From assembly GCF_001665625.1 (NCBI RefSeq), contig NZ_LZSY01000049.1, positions 1 to 32,556 of the forward strand: a DNA stretch of 32,556 bases. Direction: 5' to 3'. Shown here one piece after another: positions 10,174-18,641 of the stretch. The DNA comes from Mycolicibacterium peregrinum (GTDB lineage Bacteria; Actinomycetota; Actinomycetes; Mycobacteriales; Mycobacteriaceae). The notes under the pieces are model-generated. The model saw nothing but the letters and a program-made list of their open reading frames with translations, had not been told where the DNA came from and did not search any database. The translations under genes were made by a program, and so were the position numbers. Each line of letters begins with the position of its first letter. Positions within the stretch are counted from its first letter, which is position 1.

Positions 10174-11594
10174 TGACCACTCACCTCCAGGCTCAAAAGA
10201 TCGTCGACAGTCTCCCGTCGGAGCACCAACCGCGACTTGCCGTCCTTCACTGCCACCACGGCGGGCCGGCACAGCAGGTTGTACCGGCTCGACATCGAAT
10301 AGCAGTAGGCACCGGTGGCGGCGACGGCCAGCAGATCACCGGGCGCGATGTCGTCGGACACCCAGGTGTCGCGGACCACGATGTCGCCGGTCTCGCAGTG
10401 CTTGCCGACGATGCGCGCCAGAGTCGCGGCTGCGTCGCTGGTCCGGGACACCAGCCGGGCGTCGTACTCGGCGTCGTACAGCGCCGGGCGGATGTTGTCG
10501 CTCATACCGCCGTCGACGCTCACGTAGCGTCGCTGTGCGGTGGCGCTGATCGCCACGTCTTTTACCGTGCCGACCTCGTACAGGGTGACGGTTCCCGGCC
10601 CGGCAATGGCGCGGCCCGGCTCCACCACGAGCTTCGGGGTAGGTAGCCCGACGGCGGCCGACTCGCTTCGCACGATGGCCAGCAGTTTGTCGGCCAGCTC
10701 CCGCATCGGAGGTGGATCATCTTGCGGCACATAGGAAATGCCCAATCCGCCGCCAAGGTCGATGACCGACATCTGCGATGTCTTCTCGACACCGAATTCG
10801 GACACGACGTCGCGCAGTAGTCCGATCACGCGGTGGGCGGCCACTTCGAATCCGGCCACGTCGAAGATCTGGCTACCGACATGGCAGTGCAACCCCACGA
10901 GGCGCAGGTTGTCCGTGGCGAACACCTTGCGCACCGCCTCCATCGCCGCACCGCTGGCCAGCGACAGGCCGAACTTCTGGTCTTCGTGGGCGGTGGAGAT
11001 GAACTCGTGGGTGTGTGCCTCCACGCCCGGGGTCACCCGGACCAGCACGTCCTGGACGATGCCCGCATCCCCGGCGACGCGGTCCAGGCGCTCGATCTCG
11101 ATCAGGGAATCGACCACCACGTGCCCGACCCCGGCCTTGACGGCCGCGGTGAGCTCGGCGACGGATTTGTTGTTGCCGTGCAAGGTGATTCGCTCCGGCG
11201 GGAAGTCGGCGTGCAACGCCACCGCCAGCTCGCCCCCGGTCGCGACGTCCAGCGACAGGCCTTCCTGATTGACCCAGCGGGCGATCTCACTGCACAGGAA
11301 CGCCTTGGCCGCATAGTGGACGTAGTCCCCGCCACCGAAGGCAGCGGCGATGTCTCGACAACGCGACCGGAAATCGTCCTCGTCGATCACGAACAACGGG
11401 GTGCCGTACTCGGCGGCCAGGTCGGTGACCGGTATCCCGGCGATCGACACGACACCGTCCTCACCGCGAACCAGGTTGCGCGGCCACACGTTCGGTGCCA
11501 GCAGCAGGATCTCGTCAGGAGACTGCGGCTTGACGGGTGCACCGGCGTGGTGGATCTCTTCGGCGTGCCGGGGGCCGGCAGGGTGCGCGTTCAC
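10170..11594 (-). CDS. lysA: Diaminopimelate decarboxylase
   Basis: LysA decarboxylates meso-diaminopimelate to lysine, the last step of lysine synthesis, and depends on PLP. The 474-residue product has the PLP lysine in HYAAKAFLC (Lys97), the glycine-rich [10 protein letters not shown] phosphate loop, [10 protein letters not shown], and the C-terminal CESGD-like loop (here CETGD) with the [17 protein letters not shown] segment. The GTG at 11594 overlaps the argS stop (GTGA). This start gives an N-terminus about 27 residues longer than M. tuberculosis LysA as I recall it, and no better internal start is visible. The position between argS and hom is the conserved mycobacterial order. Confidence 0.97.
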   Translation of the reverse strand: MNAHPAGPRHAEEIHHAGAPVKPQSPDEILLLAPNVWPRNLVRGEDGVVSIAGIPVTDLAAEYGTPLFVIDEDDFRSRCRDIAAAFGGGDYVHYAAKAFLCSEIARWVNQEGLSLDVATGGELAVALHADFPPERITLHGNNKSVAELTAAVKAGVGHVVVDSLIEIERLDRVAGDAGIVQDVLVRVTPGVEAHTHEFISTAHEDQKFGLSLASGAAMEAVRKVFATDNLRLVGLHCHVGSQIFDVAGFEVAAHRVIGLLRDVVSEFGVEKTSQMSVIDLGGGLGISYVPQDDPPPMRELADKLLAIVRSESAAVGLPTPKLVVEPGRAIAGPGTVTLYEVGTVKDVAISATAQRRYVSVDGGMSDNIRPALYDAEYDARLVSRTSDAAATLARIVGKHCETGDIVVRDTWVSDDIAPGDLLAVAATGAYCYSMSSRYNLLCRPAVVAVKDGKSRLVLRRETVDDLLSLEVSGQ

Positions 11595-13240
11595 ATGCGC
11601 TCCGGAGCGGTCACACCGAGGATGCCCAGACCGTTGGCGATCACCTGGCGGGTGGCCTCGCACAGCGCCAAGCGCGCCGCGTTCAGATCGCCTGCTTCCT
11701 CGTCGCCCTGGGGCAGCACGCGACAAGCGTCGTAGAACCGGTGATAGTCGCCGGCCAGGTCCTCCAGGTATCGGCACACGCGGTGCGGTTCCCGCAGTGC
11801 GGCAGCGGCTTTGAGCACCCGGGGGAACTCGCCCAGGTTACGGATCAGGATGCCCTCTTTCTCGTGGGACAACAGATCCAGGTGCGCGGTGTCGGCAGCG
11901 ACGCCGAGATCGGCGGCGTTGCGCGCCAGCGCGGACAGCCGGGCGTGCGCGTATTGCACGTAGTAGACCGGGTTTTCGCTGGACGCGCTGGACCACAGCG
12001 CCAGATCGATGTCGATCGAGGTATCCACCGAGGAGCGGATCAGCGAGTACCGGGCGGCGTCGACGCCGATGGCCTCGACCAGATCGTCGAGGGTGATGAC
12101 GGTGCCCGCGCGCTTGCTCATCCGGACCGGCTGCCCGTCGCGGACCAGGTTGACCATCTGGCCGATCAGCACCTCGACGGTCGCGGGATCCTCGCCCAGT
12201 GCGGCCGCGACGGCCTTGAGCCGGGCGATATAACCGTGGTGGTCGGCGCCGAGCATGTAGATGCACAGGTCGAACCCGCGTTCACGCTTGTCCAGGTAGT
12301 AGGCGATGTCGCCGGCGACATAGGCCGGGTTGCCGTCACTCTTGATGACGACGCGGTCCTTGTCGTCACCGAATTCGGTGGTGCGCAACCAGGTTGCGCC
12401 GTCCTTCTCGTAAATGCTGCCGGTCTCGCGCAGCTTGGCGATGGCCTGGTCGACGCGGCCGGAAGTGTGCATCGAGTCTTCGTGCGTGTAGACGTCGAAG
12501 TCGGTGCCGAACTCGTGCAGAGATTCCTTGATGTGGGTGAACATCAGGTCTACGCCGACCTCGCGGAACACTTCCTGTTGCTCGTCGGCGGGCAGGCTCA
12601 TGACATCGGGGCGCTTGGCCTGCACGGAGGCGGCGATGTCGGTGATGTAGGCGCCGGCGTAGCCGTCCTCCGGCGCCGGCTCCCCCTTGGCGGCGGCGAC
12701 CAGCGAGCGGGCGAACCGGTCGATCTGGGCGCCGTGGTCGTTGAAGTAGTACTCGCGGGTGACGTCGGCACCCTGCGTGGTCAGCAGCCGGCCCAGCGCG
12801 TCGCCCACTGCGGCCCAGCGGGTGCCGCCGATGTGGATGGGGCCGGTCGGGTTGGCCGAGACGAACTCGAGGTTGATCTTCTCGGCGAGCTCGGTGGAGT
12901 TGCCGTAGGCCGCGCCGGCGGTCAGCACGTTGGTGACGATGACGCCTTGCGCCGAGGCCTCGATGCGCAGGTTGACGAAGCCGGGGCCGGCGACCTCGGC
13001 GGCGGCGATGCCGTCGGCCGCGGTCAGGGCGGCGGCCAGCCAGCCGGCCAGCTCTCGCGGGTTGACGCCGACCTTCTTACCGAGCTGCAGCGCGAGGTTG
13101 GTCGCGTAGTCGCCATGCTCAAGGTTGCGCGGGCGCTCGACCGTGACGGTGTCGGGCAACGCGGCGGTGTCCAGGTCGTGTTCGGTCAGCACTGCGGCGG
13201 CAGTAGCCTTGAGCAGCTCTGCAAGGTCGGCGGGGGTCAC
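11591..13240 (-). CDS. argS: Arginyl-tRNA synthetase
   Basis: ArgS charges tRNA-Arg with arginine. The 549-residue class I synthetase has the N-terminal Arg-tRNA domain, a HIGH-type motif [13 protein letters not shown] (His136–Gly139), an MSKRAG motif standing for KMSKS near residue 364, and a DALR anticodon-binding domain at the C-terminus. The start is GTG at 13240 with AGGA about 10 bases upstream. The TAGGAT in the same stretch would also make a –10 box placing the transcript start within 1–2 nt of the GTG, so a nearly leaderless message is possible. It is first in the amino-acid operon and diverges from a tRNA-Arg gene. Confidence 0.97.
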   Translation of the reverse strand: MTPADLAELLKATAAAVLTEHDLDTAALPDTVTVERPRNLEHGDYATNLALQLGKKVGVNPRELAGWLAAALTAADGIAAAEVAGPGFVNLRIEASAQGVIVTNVLTAGAAYGNSTELAEKINLEFVSANPTGPIHIGGTRWAAVGDALGRLLTTQGADVTREYYFNDHGAQIDRFARSLVAAAKGEPAPEDGYAGAYITDIAASVQAKRPDVMSLPADEQQEVFREVGVDLMFTHIKESLHEFGTDFDVYTHEDSMHTSGRVDQAIAKLRETGSIYEKDGATWLRTTEFGDDKDRVVIKSDGNPAYVAGDIAYYLDKRERGFDLCIYMLGADHHGYIARLKAVAAALGEDPATVEVLIGQMVNLVRDGQPVRMSKRAGTVITLDDLVEAIGVDAARYSLIRSSVDTSIDIDLALWSSASSENPVYYVQYAHARLSALARNAADLGVAADTAHLDLLSHEKEGILIRNLGEFPRVLKAAAALREPHRVCRYLEDLAGDYHRFYDACRVLPQGDEEAGDLNAARLALCEATRQVIANGLGILGVTAPERM

Positions 13241-13345
13241 GAGGGTCCATCCTATGGTCTGGGGTCCCCGCGCCCCGAATCCGTATTCGCTCTTCTATGC
13301 GCTACGCTATGCAAGCCCAATCGGCGCAGCTGATCTTCAGCCCGC

Positions 13346-13418
13346 GCCCCCGTAGCTCAGGGGATAGAGCGTCTGCCTCCGGAGCAGAAGGCCGCAGGTT
13401 CGAATCCTGCCGGGGGCA
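13346..13418 (+). tRNA. tRNA-Arg (anticodon CCG)
   Basis: The 73-nt cloverleaf is complete. The acceptor gcccccg (13346–13352) pairs with cgggggc (13411–13417), followed by discriminator A. The D arm is GCTC…GAGC, the anticodon stem is TCTGC/GCAGA with loop CTCCGGA, and the T arm is GCAGG TTCGAAT CCTGC. Anticodon CCG (13379–13381) reads CGG, a common arginine codon in this genome. CCA is not encoded. A TACGCT –10-like box lies about 35 bp upstream. It sits head to head with argS, as the argV gene does in M. tuberculosis (recalled). Confidence 0.98.
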
Positions 13419-13451
13419 CTCTTCAAAATCACCTTGACCTGCACAAACTGG

Positions 13452-13865
13452 TCACGCAGGGCTATTGGTTCCCTTCGACCAGGCCCACGCTGTCAGCCGC
13501 CAACCGTCGTCGCCGTTGCGAAGCGCGAGCGTGAAGACTCCCCCGGTCTGCACGATCTGCTGACCGTTGAGGTCGAAGGTCATCGTCGTCGGGACGACGA
13601 CGTAGCCGTTGTCCCCATTGACATCGACGTGTCGCGGATCGCCGAGAGTGACGCGATAACCCGACGCGCCGAGGTGCTCGCCCTCGGCAAGGACGTCGTG
13701 CCACCAGTCCTGAGTTGCGGTCGGACCCTGCCACACATGCGGCGCCATTCCGTCGAGGATCTGCATCGGGTCGGCGCATTCGGCCGCCATCGCGTCGACG
13801 TCACCGCGATTGAAGGCGTCGAGGTATCGGCGGACCGCCGCCATCGGATCGTTCGGTTCGGACAT
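13452..13865 (-). CDS. SnoaL/NTF2-like domain protein
   Basis: The 137-residue protein has the single-domain cone-shaped α+β fold pattern of the SnoaL/NTF2 (DUF4440-like) superfamily: a helical start (MAAVRRYLDAFNRGDVDAMA), the ADPMQILDGM strand segment, and a β-rich C-terminal half ending GWRLTAWAWSKG. Members include isomerases, hydrolases and small ligand binders, so no reaction can be assigned. The ATG at 13865 is preferred to an in-frame TTG at 13871. It diverges from an acyl-CoA dehydrogenase and shares a 51-bp intergenic region containing an AT-rich palindrome, so the two may be co-regulated. Confidence 0.85.
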   Translation of the reverse strand: MSEPNDPMAAVRRYLDAFNRGDVDAMAAECADPMQILDGMAPHVWQGPTATQDWWHDVLAEGEHLGASGYRVTLGDPRHVDVNGDNGYVVVPTTMTFDLNGQQIVQTGGVFTLALRNGDDGWRLTAWAWSKGTNSPA

Positions 13866-13875
13866 ACTCAAACTC

Positions 13876-13893
13876 TATAGAATATTTTCTATA
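13876..13893. promoter_or_regulatory. AT-rich palindromic operator/promoter before the acyl-CoA dehydrogenase
   Basis: TATAGAA-tatt-TTCTATA is a perfect 7+7 bp inverted repeat centred in the 51 bp between two divergent genes. On each strand it also supplies a TATAGAAT/TATAGAAA –10-like box. The GntR/FCD regulator two genes downstream is the obvious candidate to bind here. Confidence 0.6.
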
Positions 13894-13916
13894 AAGTTCA
13901 TGGAAGGGATGCCGCA

Positions 13917-15074
13917 GTGATCACGCTGTCCGCCGAAGAGCAGGCCATCGTCAGTACCGTCCGCGACTTCGTCGACAAACAGGTCCGGCCCGTCGTCCGG
14001 GAACTCGAGCACACGAACACCTACCCCGAAGAACTCATCGACGCGATGAAGGAGCTCGGCATCTTCGGGCTCGCGATCCCGGAACCGTATGGCTTCGCCG
14101 CGGTCTCGATGCCCTGCTATGCGCAAGTCACCGAAGAGCTAGCGCGCGGCTGGATGAGCCTGGCCGGCGCCATGGGCGGGCACACCGTGGTGTCGAAGCT
14201 GTTGTTGCAGTTCGGCACTGAGGAGCAGAAAGACAAGTACCTGCCCCGGATGGCCACCGGAGAGCTACGGGCCACGATGGCACTCACCGAACCCGGTGGC
14301 GGCTCCGATCTGCAGGCCATGCGCACCGTCGCCGCGAAGGACGAATCCGGTTATTTGATCAACGGCTCGAAGACCTGGATCAGCAATGCCCGCAAGGCCG
14401 GCCTCGTCGCGCTGTTGTGCAAGACCGATCCGGCCGCCACGCCCGCCCACAAGGGTGTGTCGATCCTGTTGGTGGAGAAGGTTCCCGGCTTCACGGTCTC
14501 GAAGGACCTGCCGAAACTCGGCTACAAGGGCGTCGAGAGTTGCGAGATCAATTTTGTTGACTGCCACGTGGATTCGGATGCGCTGCTGGGCGGCGTCGAA
14601 GGACGCGGTTTCGCCCAGATGATGAAGGGACTTGAGGTCGGCCGAATTCAGGTCGCGGCCCGGGCGACCGGCGTGGCCCGCGCCGCCTTCGACGACGCGC
14701 TGCGGTACGCGCAGGACCGGGAGAGCTTCGGGGTGCCGATCTGGCAGCACCAATCGGTCGGCAACATGCTCGCCGACATGGGAACCAAGCTCTACGCTGC
14801 CCGCAGCCTGCTGCTGGATGCGGCCGAGCGGATCGATGCGGGAGGCCGCTGTGACATGGAGGCCGGTATGGCCAAACTGTTCGCCTCGGAAACCGCCATG
14901 GAGATCGCACTGAACGCAGTGCGGATCCACGGCGGCTACGGATACTCCACCGAGTACGACGTCGAACGCTACTTCCGCGACGCGCCGCTGATGATCGTCG
15001 GCGAGGGAACCAACGAGATCCAGCGCGGCGTGATCGCCAAGCAATTGGTCAAGCGCGGCGGAATCGACGTCTGA
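13917..15074 (+). CDS. Acyl-CoA dehydrogenase (FadE-type)
   Basis: This is a flavoenzyme predicted to introduce an α,β double bond into an acyl-CoA. The 385-residue product has the three-domain ACAD pattern: helical N-terminus, the FAD/substrate signature MALTEPGGGSDL and WISNA, and the C-terminal helical domain with GGYGYSTEYDVERYFRDA and VGEGTNEIQR. Glu363 in the last motif is the expected catalytic base. The GTG at 13917 follows GGAAGGGA by about 7 bases. It is followed 11 bp later by a GntR/FCD regulator, forming a two-gene operon. Substrate length or branching cannot be told; the family also includes members acting on amino-acid and dicarboxylic acyl-CoAs. Confidence 0.93.
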   Translation: MITLSAEEQAIVSTVRDFVDKQVRPVVRELEHTNTYPEELIDAMKELGIFGLAIPEPYGFAAVSMPCYAQVTEELARGWMSLAGAMGGHTVVSKLLLQFGTEEQKDKYLPRMATGELRATMALTEPGGGSDLQAMRTVAAKDESGYLINGSKTWISNARKAGLVALLCKTDPAATPAHKGVSILLVEKVPGFTVSKDLPKLGYKGVESCEINFVDCHVDSDALLGGVEGRGFAQMMKGLEVGRIQVAARATGVARAAFDDALRYAQDRESFGVPIWQHQSVGNMLADMGTKLYAARSLLLDAAERIDAGGRCDMEAGMAKLFASETAMEIALNAVRIHGGYGYSTEYDVERYFRDAPLMIVGEGTNEIQRGVIAKQLVKRGGIDV

Positions 15075-15085
15075 GGCCCGCTGCC

Positions 15086-15772
15086 ATGACCGGTAATTCG
15101 AAGAGACGCACGCCGCTACGGCTGTCCGACGTCGCCGCGGCCCACGTGCGCGAGCTCATCGTCTCGGGGCAGCTGCACTCCGGAGAATTCATCCGCCCGG
15201 AGACTGTCGCCGACGAGCTCGGGATCAGCGCAACCCCGGCGCGCGAAGGCCTGCTGCAACTGCAGACCGAAGGCTTTCTGTCCGTCGAGCCTCGGCGCGG
15301 CTTCATGGTGACCGCGCTGTCGAGCGACGACATCCGCGACATCTACGACGCGCAGGCACTGCTGGGTGGTGAACTCACCGCCCGTACGGCCACGACGATC
15401 ACCCCGGCAATGGTCGACGAACTCGAGCGCATCCAGGATGCACTCGAAAGTGCTGCTGCCAACCGTGATTTCGACGAGGAGGAACGCCTCAACCATCAGT
15501 TCCATGCCCTCATCTACCGGCTGAGCGGATCGCGCAAGATGCGCTGGCTGATCAAGACGACGTTGTCCTACGCACCGCGAAAGTTCTTCGCCGCGGTGGA
15601 AGGGTGGCCCGAGGCCTCGGCCCAGGATCACCGCGCCGTCATCGAGCACCTACGGGCAGGCGACCCCGAGAAGGCCCGTGCTGCCATGGCCGGCCACATC
15701 CGCAATGCCGGAGCGCTGCTCGCCGAGCATCTCGCTCAGGGCGAAGCCTCCCCCGGCAAAGACCGATCCTAG
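15086..15772 (+). CDS. GntR family regulator with FCD domain
   Basis: The 228-residue protein has an N-terminal winged helix (about 13–78; VADELGISATPAREGLLQLQTEGFLSVEPRRGFMV, given in part as PAREGLLQLQTEGF) and a C-terminal all-helical FCD effector domain. The FCD domain shows the usual metal-ligand pattern of Asp/His residues (NHQFHALIY, DHRAVIEHLRAGD, AGHIRNAG). FCD regulators of this type usually sense small organic acids and control the adjacent catabolic gene. It is co-transcribed with the acyl-CoA dehydrogenase and probably binds the palindrome at 13876–13893 (inference). The start is the ATG at 15086; no strong ribosome site is seen, so coupling to the upstream gene is likely. Confidence 0.92.
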   Translation: MTGNSKRRTPLRLSDVAAAHVRELIVSGQLHSGEFIRPETVADELGISATPAREGLLQLQTEGFLSVEPRRGFMVTALSSDDIRDIYDAQALLGGELTARTATTITPAMVDELERIQDALESAAANRDFDEEERLNHQFHALIYRLSGSRKMRWLIKTTLSYAPRKFFAAVEGWPEASAQDHRAVIEHLRAGDPEKARAAMAGHIRNAGALLAEHLAQGEASPGKDRS

Positions 15773-15787
15773 ACAGTGAAGTGATCT

Positions 15788-15823
15788 TGAAGTTGGTTGT
15801 TCGCTTCTGCAAACAACTCTTCA
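15788..15823 (+). terminator. Bipartite hairpin after the GntR gene
   Basis: TGAAG (15788–15792) and GTTGTT (15796–15801) pair with AACAAC (15812–15817) and CTTCA (15819–15823) around a small internal bulge and a 10-nt loop. It begins 16 bp after the GntR stop. There is no T-tract, so it may be a weak terminator or an operator and not a classic intrinsic terminator. Confidence 0.4.
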
Positions 15824-15931
15824 GCAAACTGCACCGGAGGTATACAGTGGCTCCATCGCGTCGGCTTTCGACCAGAGGCGCGGGAGCGGTGGTGGTGATC
15901 AGGGGGAGGAACCCTCCAACACCGCCCACGT

Positions 15932-15968
15932 ATCAGTGGTGGTCCGTTTACAGCGGATCACCACTGAT
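15932..15968. terminator. Bidirectional hairpin between the GntR gene and ssuB-like gene
   Basis: The arms atcagtggtggtccg (15932–15946) and cggatcaccactgat (15954–15968) form a 15-bp stem with one G·T pair and a 7-nt loop. It lies 4 bp beyond the stop of the minus-strand ABC ATPase gene and between convergent genes, which fits termination of both, though T-tracts are weak. Confidence 0.6.
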
Positions 15969-15972
15969 CTGT

Positions 15973-16716
15973 TCAGGGCCCTTCGCCCGCCCCCACCCCG
16001 AGCGCAGCGAGCAGCGCCTCGCGATGCGCGACGAACTCGGGATTGCGGTAGGTACGGGCGTCGGGAGTCTGAAAATCCAGGTGTCGATCGACGACAAACG
16101 ATCCGCCGTCGAGAACGAGGACCCGGTCGGCGAGGGTTACGGCCTCGTCGACATCGTGCGTCACCAGTAGCACGCCGGGCTCGTACTTCGCGCACAACTC
16201 CTTGAGCAGGTGGTGCATACGAACCCGCGTGAGCGCATCGAGCGCCCCGAAAGGTTCGTCGGCCAGCAGCAGCGCGGGATTGCGCACCAGTGACCGGGCC
16301 AGTGCCACACGCTGTTGTTCACCGCCGGACAGCTCGTACGGCCAGGCTCGCTCGCGCCCGGCCAGGCCGACGTCTGCGAGCACCGCGCTCGCTCGTTGTC
16401 TGACCTCACTGCCGGACAACCCGAGGGCGACGTTGTCGAGCACCCGCGACCACGGCAGCAACCGGGAATCCTGGAACACCACCGATACATCACGGGCGAC
16501 GAACAGGTCCCCTGTGCCGGCGACCCCGTGGTCCAACCCGGCCAGAGCGCGCAGCAGCGTGCTCTTACCGGAGCCGCTGCGTCCCAGCAGGGCCACGAAT
16601 TCGCCCTTGCGGATGGTCAGGTCCACCGAGTCGAGAATCGTTGAGCCACCGAATGATCGGCTCAGTTGCCGAACGACGGCAACTTCCTCGGTCAGGTTCC
16701 CAGCGCGCGCCGCCAC
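15973..16716 (-). CDS. ABC transporter ATP-binding protein, SsuB/TauB-like
   Basis: This is the cytoplasmic ATPase of a nitrate/sulfonate/taurine-type importer. The 247-residue product has Walker A GRSGSGKST, the Q-loop VVFQDSRLLPWSRV typical of the SsuB/TauB group, signature LSGGEQQR, Walker B LLLADEPFGALD and the switch histidine in VTHDVDEA. The GTG at 16716 is chosen because AGGAG lies nine bases upstream; the frame is open further upstream but lies inside the permease gene. It overlaps the permease by 25 bp. Last gene of the LLM–binding protein–permease–ATPase operon. The transported compound is unknown; an aliphatic sulfonate or similar sulfur compound is the best guess. Confidence 0.93.
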   Translation of the reverse strand: MAARAGNLTEEVAVVRQLSRSFGGSTILDSVDLTIRKGEFVALLGRSGSGKSTLLRALAGLDHGVAGTGDLFVARDVSVVFQDSRLLPWSRVLDNVALGLSGSEVRQRASAVLADVGLAGRERAWPYELSGGEQQRVALARSLVRNPALLLADEPFGALDALTRVRMHHLLKELCAKYEPGVLLVTHDVDEAVTLADRVLVLDGGSFVVDRHLDFQTPDARTYRNPEFVAHREALLAALGVGAGEGP

Positions 16717-17573
16717 GACAACGCTCTCCTCTCGACGGCGCGAACCGCGTAGTCCCCGGTGAGTCCGAACACCGCGTAGACCAACAGGCCGACCACCACG
16801 ATGTCCAGCTGCCCGTAGAGGCGGGCCTGGGTCATCAGGTACCCGATACCACTGGTGGCATTGACCTGTTCGACGACGACCAAGGCGGTCCACGAGATGG
16901 TGACCGCAAGCCGCAGGCCGGTGAAGAAGCCGGGCAGCGCGCCGGGTATGGCCACCTTGCGGATGAATTGGCTGCGGGAAAGCCCAACGGTTTCAGCAAG
17001 TTCCACGTGACGCAGGTCCACACCCTTGAGCTGTGCGGTGGTATTGATGTAGACGGGGATCAGGACGCTCGTGGCGATGATGATGATCTTCATGGTGTCG
17101 CCGATGCCGAACCAGATGATCGCCAGCGGGATGATCGCCAGGGTCGGCACTGCGCGTTTGACCTGGACCGGCCCATCGACGATCGCCTCCCCGACGCGGC
17201 TCAACCCGGAGATCAGCGACAGCACCAGGCCGAGTGTCACCCCGATGGCCAGCGAGACGGACGCCAGTTTCAGGGAAGCCAGGATGTTTGTGGGCAACCG
17301 GCCGTCCGACCACATCTCACCGGCGGTGCGCAGGATGTCCAGCGGCGGCGGCAGGGTGCGCGGATCGAGAATCCCCAGTTGCGAAGTGACGATCCAGACC
17401 ACAACGAGCAGAAACGGTCCGATGGCCAACGACGCCGGGATGGCGCGTCCGGGCCCAAGCCTCCGGCGACGCTGCGTGCCCGACCGATGTTCCAGATGCG
17501 AATAGTCCTGGCGCCCAGCGGCCCCCGTGCCCGCTGTGACCGTCGAAGCGGGCGCCGTCTGGACGGTGGTCAC
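16692..17573 (-). CDS. ABC transporter permease, SsuC/TauC-like
   Basis: The 293-residue inner-membrane permease has about six transmembrane helices after a ~45-residue basic cytoplasmic tail. It carries the BPD_transp_1 EAA-like loop (ELAETVGLSRSQFIRKVAIPGALPG) that contacts the ATPase, and the conserved PTLAIIPLAIIWFGIG segment of the nitrate/sulfonate/taurine permeases. The GTG at 17573 overlaps the binding-protein stop (GTGA). It partners the neighbouring lipoprotein and ATPase to form a complete importer with a presumed permease homodimer. Confidence 0.93.
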   Translation of the reverse strand: MTTVQTAPASTVTAGTGAAGRQDYSHLEHRSGTQRRRRLGPGRAIPASLAIGPFLLVVVWIVTSQLGILDPRTLPPPLDILRTAGEMWSDGRLPTNILASLKLASVSLAIGVTLGLVLSLISGLSRVGEAIVDGPVQVKRAVPTLAIIPLAIIWFGIGDTMKIIIIATSVLIPVYINTTAQLKGVDLRHVELAETVGLSRSQFIRKVAIPGALPGFFTGLRLAVTISWTALVVVEQVNATSGIGYLMTQARLYGQLDIVVVGLLVYAVFGLTGDYAVRAVERRALSWRRALGT

Positions 17574-18628
17574 TGCTTGCCCGTCGACGTCGCGTTGAGA
17601 TCGGCGAACCGGGAATCGAATTCGTCCTTGGCGTGCAACTCTTTCCCGGAAAATGCCCCGGCCTGCTGAAGCAGGTCGATGGTCTCCTGCTGGGTGTTGA
17701 TCAGCTCATCCGTGAACCCCGGTACGGAGGATTTACCGTCGGCCGCGGCGATGGCCTCGGCATCCTCCGGGCTGACCTTCTGGTCTTTGATCAGGTACTC
17801 GTCGATCCAGGTCTGCTTGTTGCCATTGAGCCACTGCTCGGCGCGATACCAGGCGATCACGAATTCGCGGATGGCCGCGGCGCGAGCGGGGTCGGACAGC
17901 GCTTCCCCACTGGCGTAGACGTAATACAAGCCGGGATAGGCGCCCGGGGCGTTGGGGATTTCGATACTCCCCTCCCCCTGTGTGGAAGCGAGGTAACGAA
18001 CCCGGTCCGGTTGCTTGAGCACCGCGGCGTTGACTTGTTCGGCCCGCAGACCGTCGGCGAACTCGGCCAGACCCAGATTGATCGGCTGTAGGTCCTTGAT
18101 GCTCAGGCCGACGGACTTCAGGTTGCGCAGCACGACCGCCTGTTGCGCCGTGCCCTCATTGATCGCAATCTTCTTGCCGGCCAGGTCTTTCAGCGATTTG
18201 ATGCCCGAACCCGGCGAGGTTGCCAGCACCAGCCCGTTGCCGTCGTATTTGACCGCCCCGACGATGGGCACCCCGGCGTCCGAATATTGCGCGAGGATCG
18301 GCGGGACATCGCCGACCCGGCCCAGTTGCGCATTGCCCGACCGGATCGCCTCCAGACGTAGCGGGCCGCTGCTGAAGTTGGCGTAGGTCACGTCGGCGCT
18401 CAGCCGGTCCTGCTCACCGGAGAGTCTGAACAGGGTCTTGAGCCGGTTCGCGTCATCAGCCACCACCAAGGTGGTCCCCTTCGGGACCGCCACCGGAATC
18501 GGTGCGTCGGCCGACAGTCCGCCGCTGCCCTGCGCCCCGGATCCGGACGACTGGCAGCCGGCTACCAGGCCCGCGACCAGGCCGGCGGCAACGATCACCC
18601 GGGTCACGCGGGTCAACGGATTACGCAT
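17570..18628 (-). CDS. ABC transporter substrate-binding lipoprotein, SsuA/NMT1-like
   Basis: The 352-residue protein starts with a lipoprotein signal peptide ending in the lipobox LVAG-Cys25, so it is predicted to be anchored outside the membrane. The mature part has the two-lobe type 2 periplasmic-binding fold of the SsuA/NMT1/TauA family (GNAQLGRVGDVPPILAQYSDAG, KSLKDLAGKKIAINEGTAQQ, EFADGLRAEQVNAAVLKQPD). The ATG at 18628 has AGGGAA eight bases upstream; a longer open frame upstream overlaps the oxygenase gene and is not used. It begins 13 bp after the monooxygenase stop. It gives the importer its specificity, but the ligand cannot be named. Confidence 0.93.
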   Translation of the reverse strand: MRNPLTRVTRVIVAAGLVAGLVAGCQSSGSGAQGSGGLSADAPIPVAVPKGTTLVVADDANRLKTLFRLSGEQDRLSADVTYANFSSGPLRLEAIRSGNAQLGRVGDVPPILAQYSDAGVPIVGAVKYDGNGLVLATSPGSGIKSLKDLAGKKIAINEGTAQQAVVLRNLKSVGLSIKDLQPINLGLAEFADGLRAEQVNAAVLKQPDRVRYLASTQGEGSIEIPNAPGAYPGLYYVYASGEALSDPARAAAIREFVIAWYRAEQWLNGNKQTWIDEYLIKDQKVSPEDAEAIAAADGKSSVPGFTDELINTQQETIDLLQQAGAFSGKELHAKDEFDSRFADLNATSTGKQ

Positions 18629-18641
18629 ATCAGGTTCCCTG

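Noticed and set aside
11537..13333. Plus-strand frame of 598 codons opposite argS
   Set aside because: High-GC shadow of argS with a Gly/Asp/Val-rich, domain-free translation; argS has complete class I synthetase motifs.
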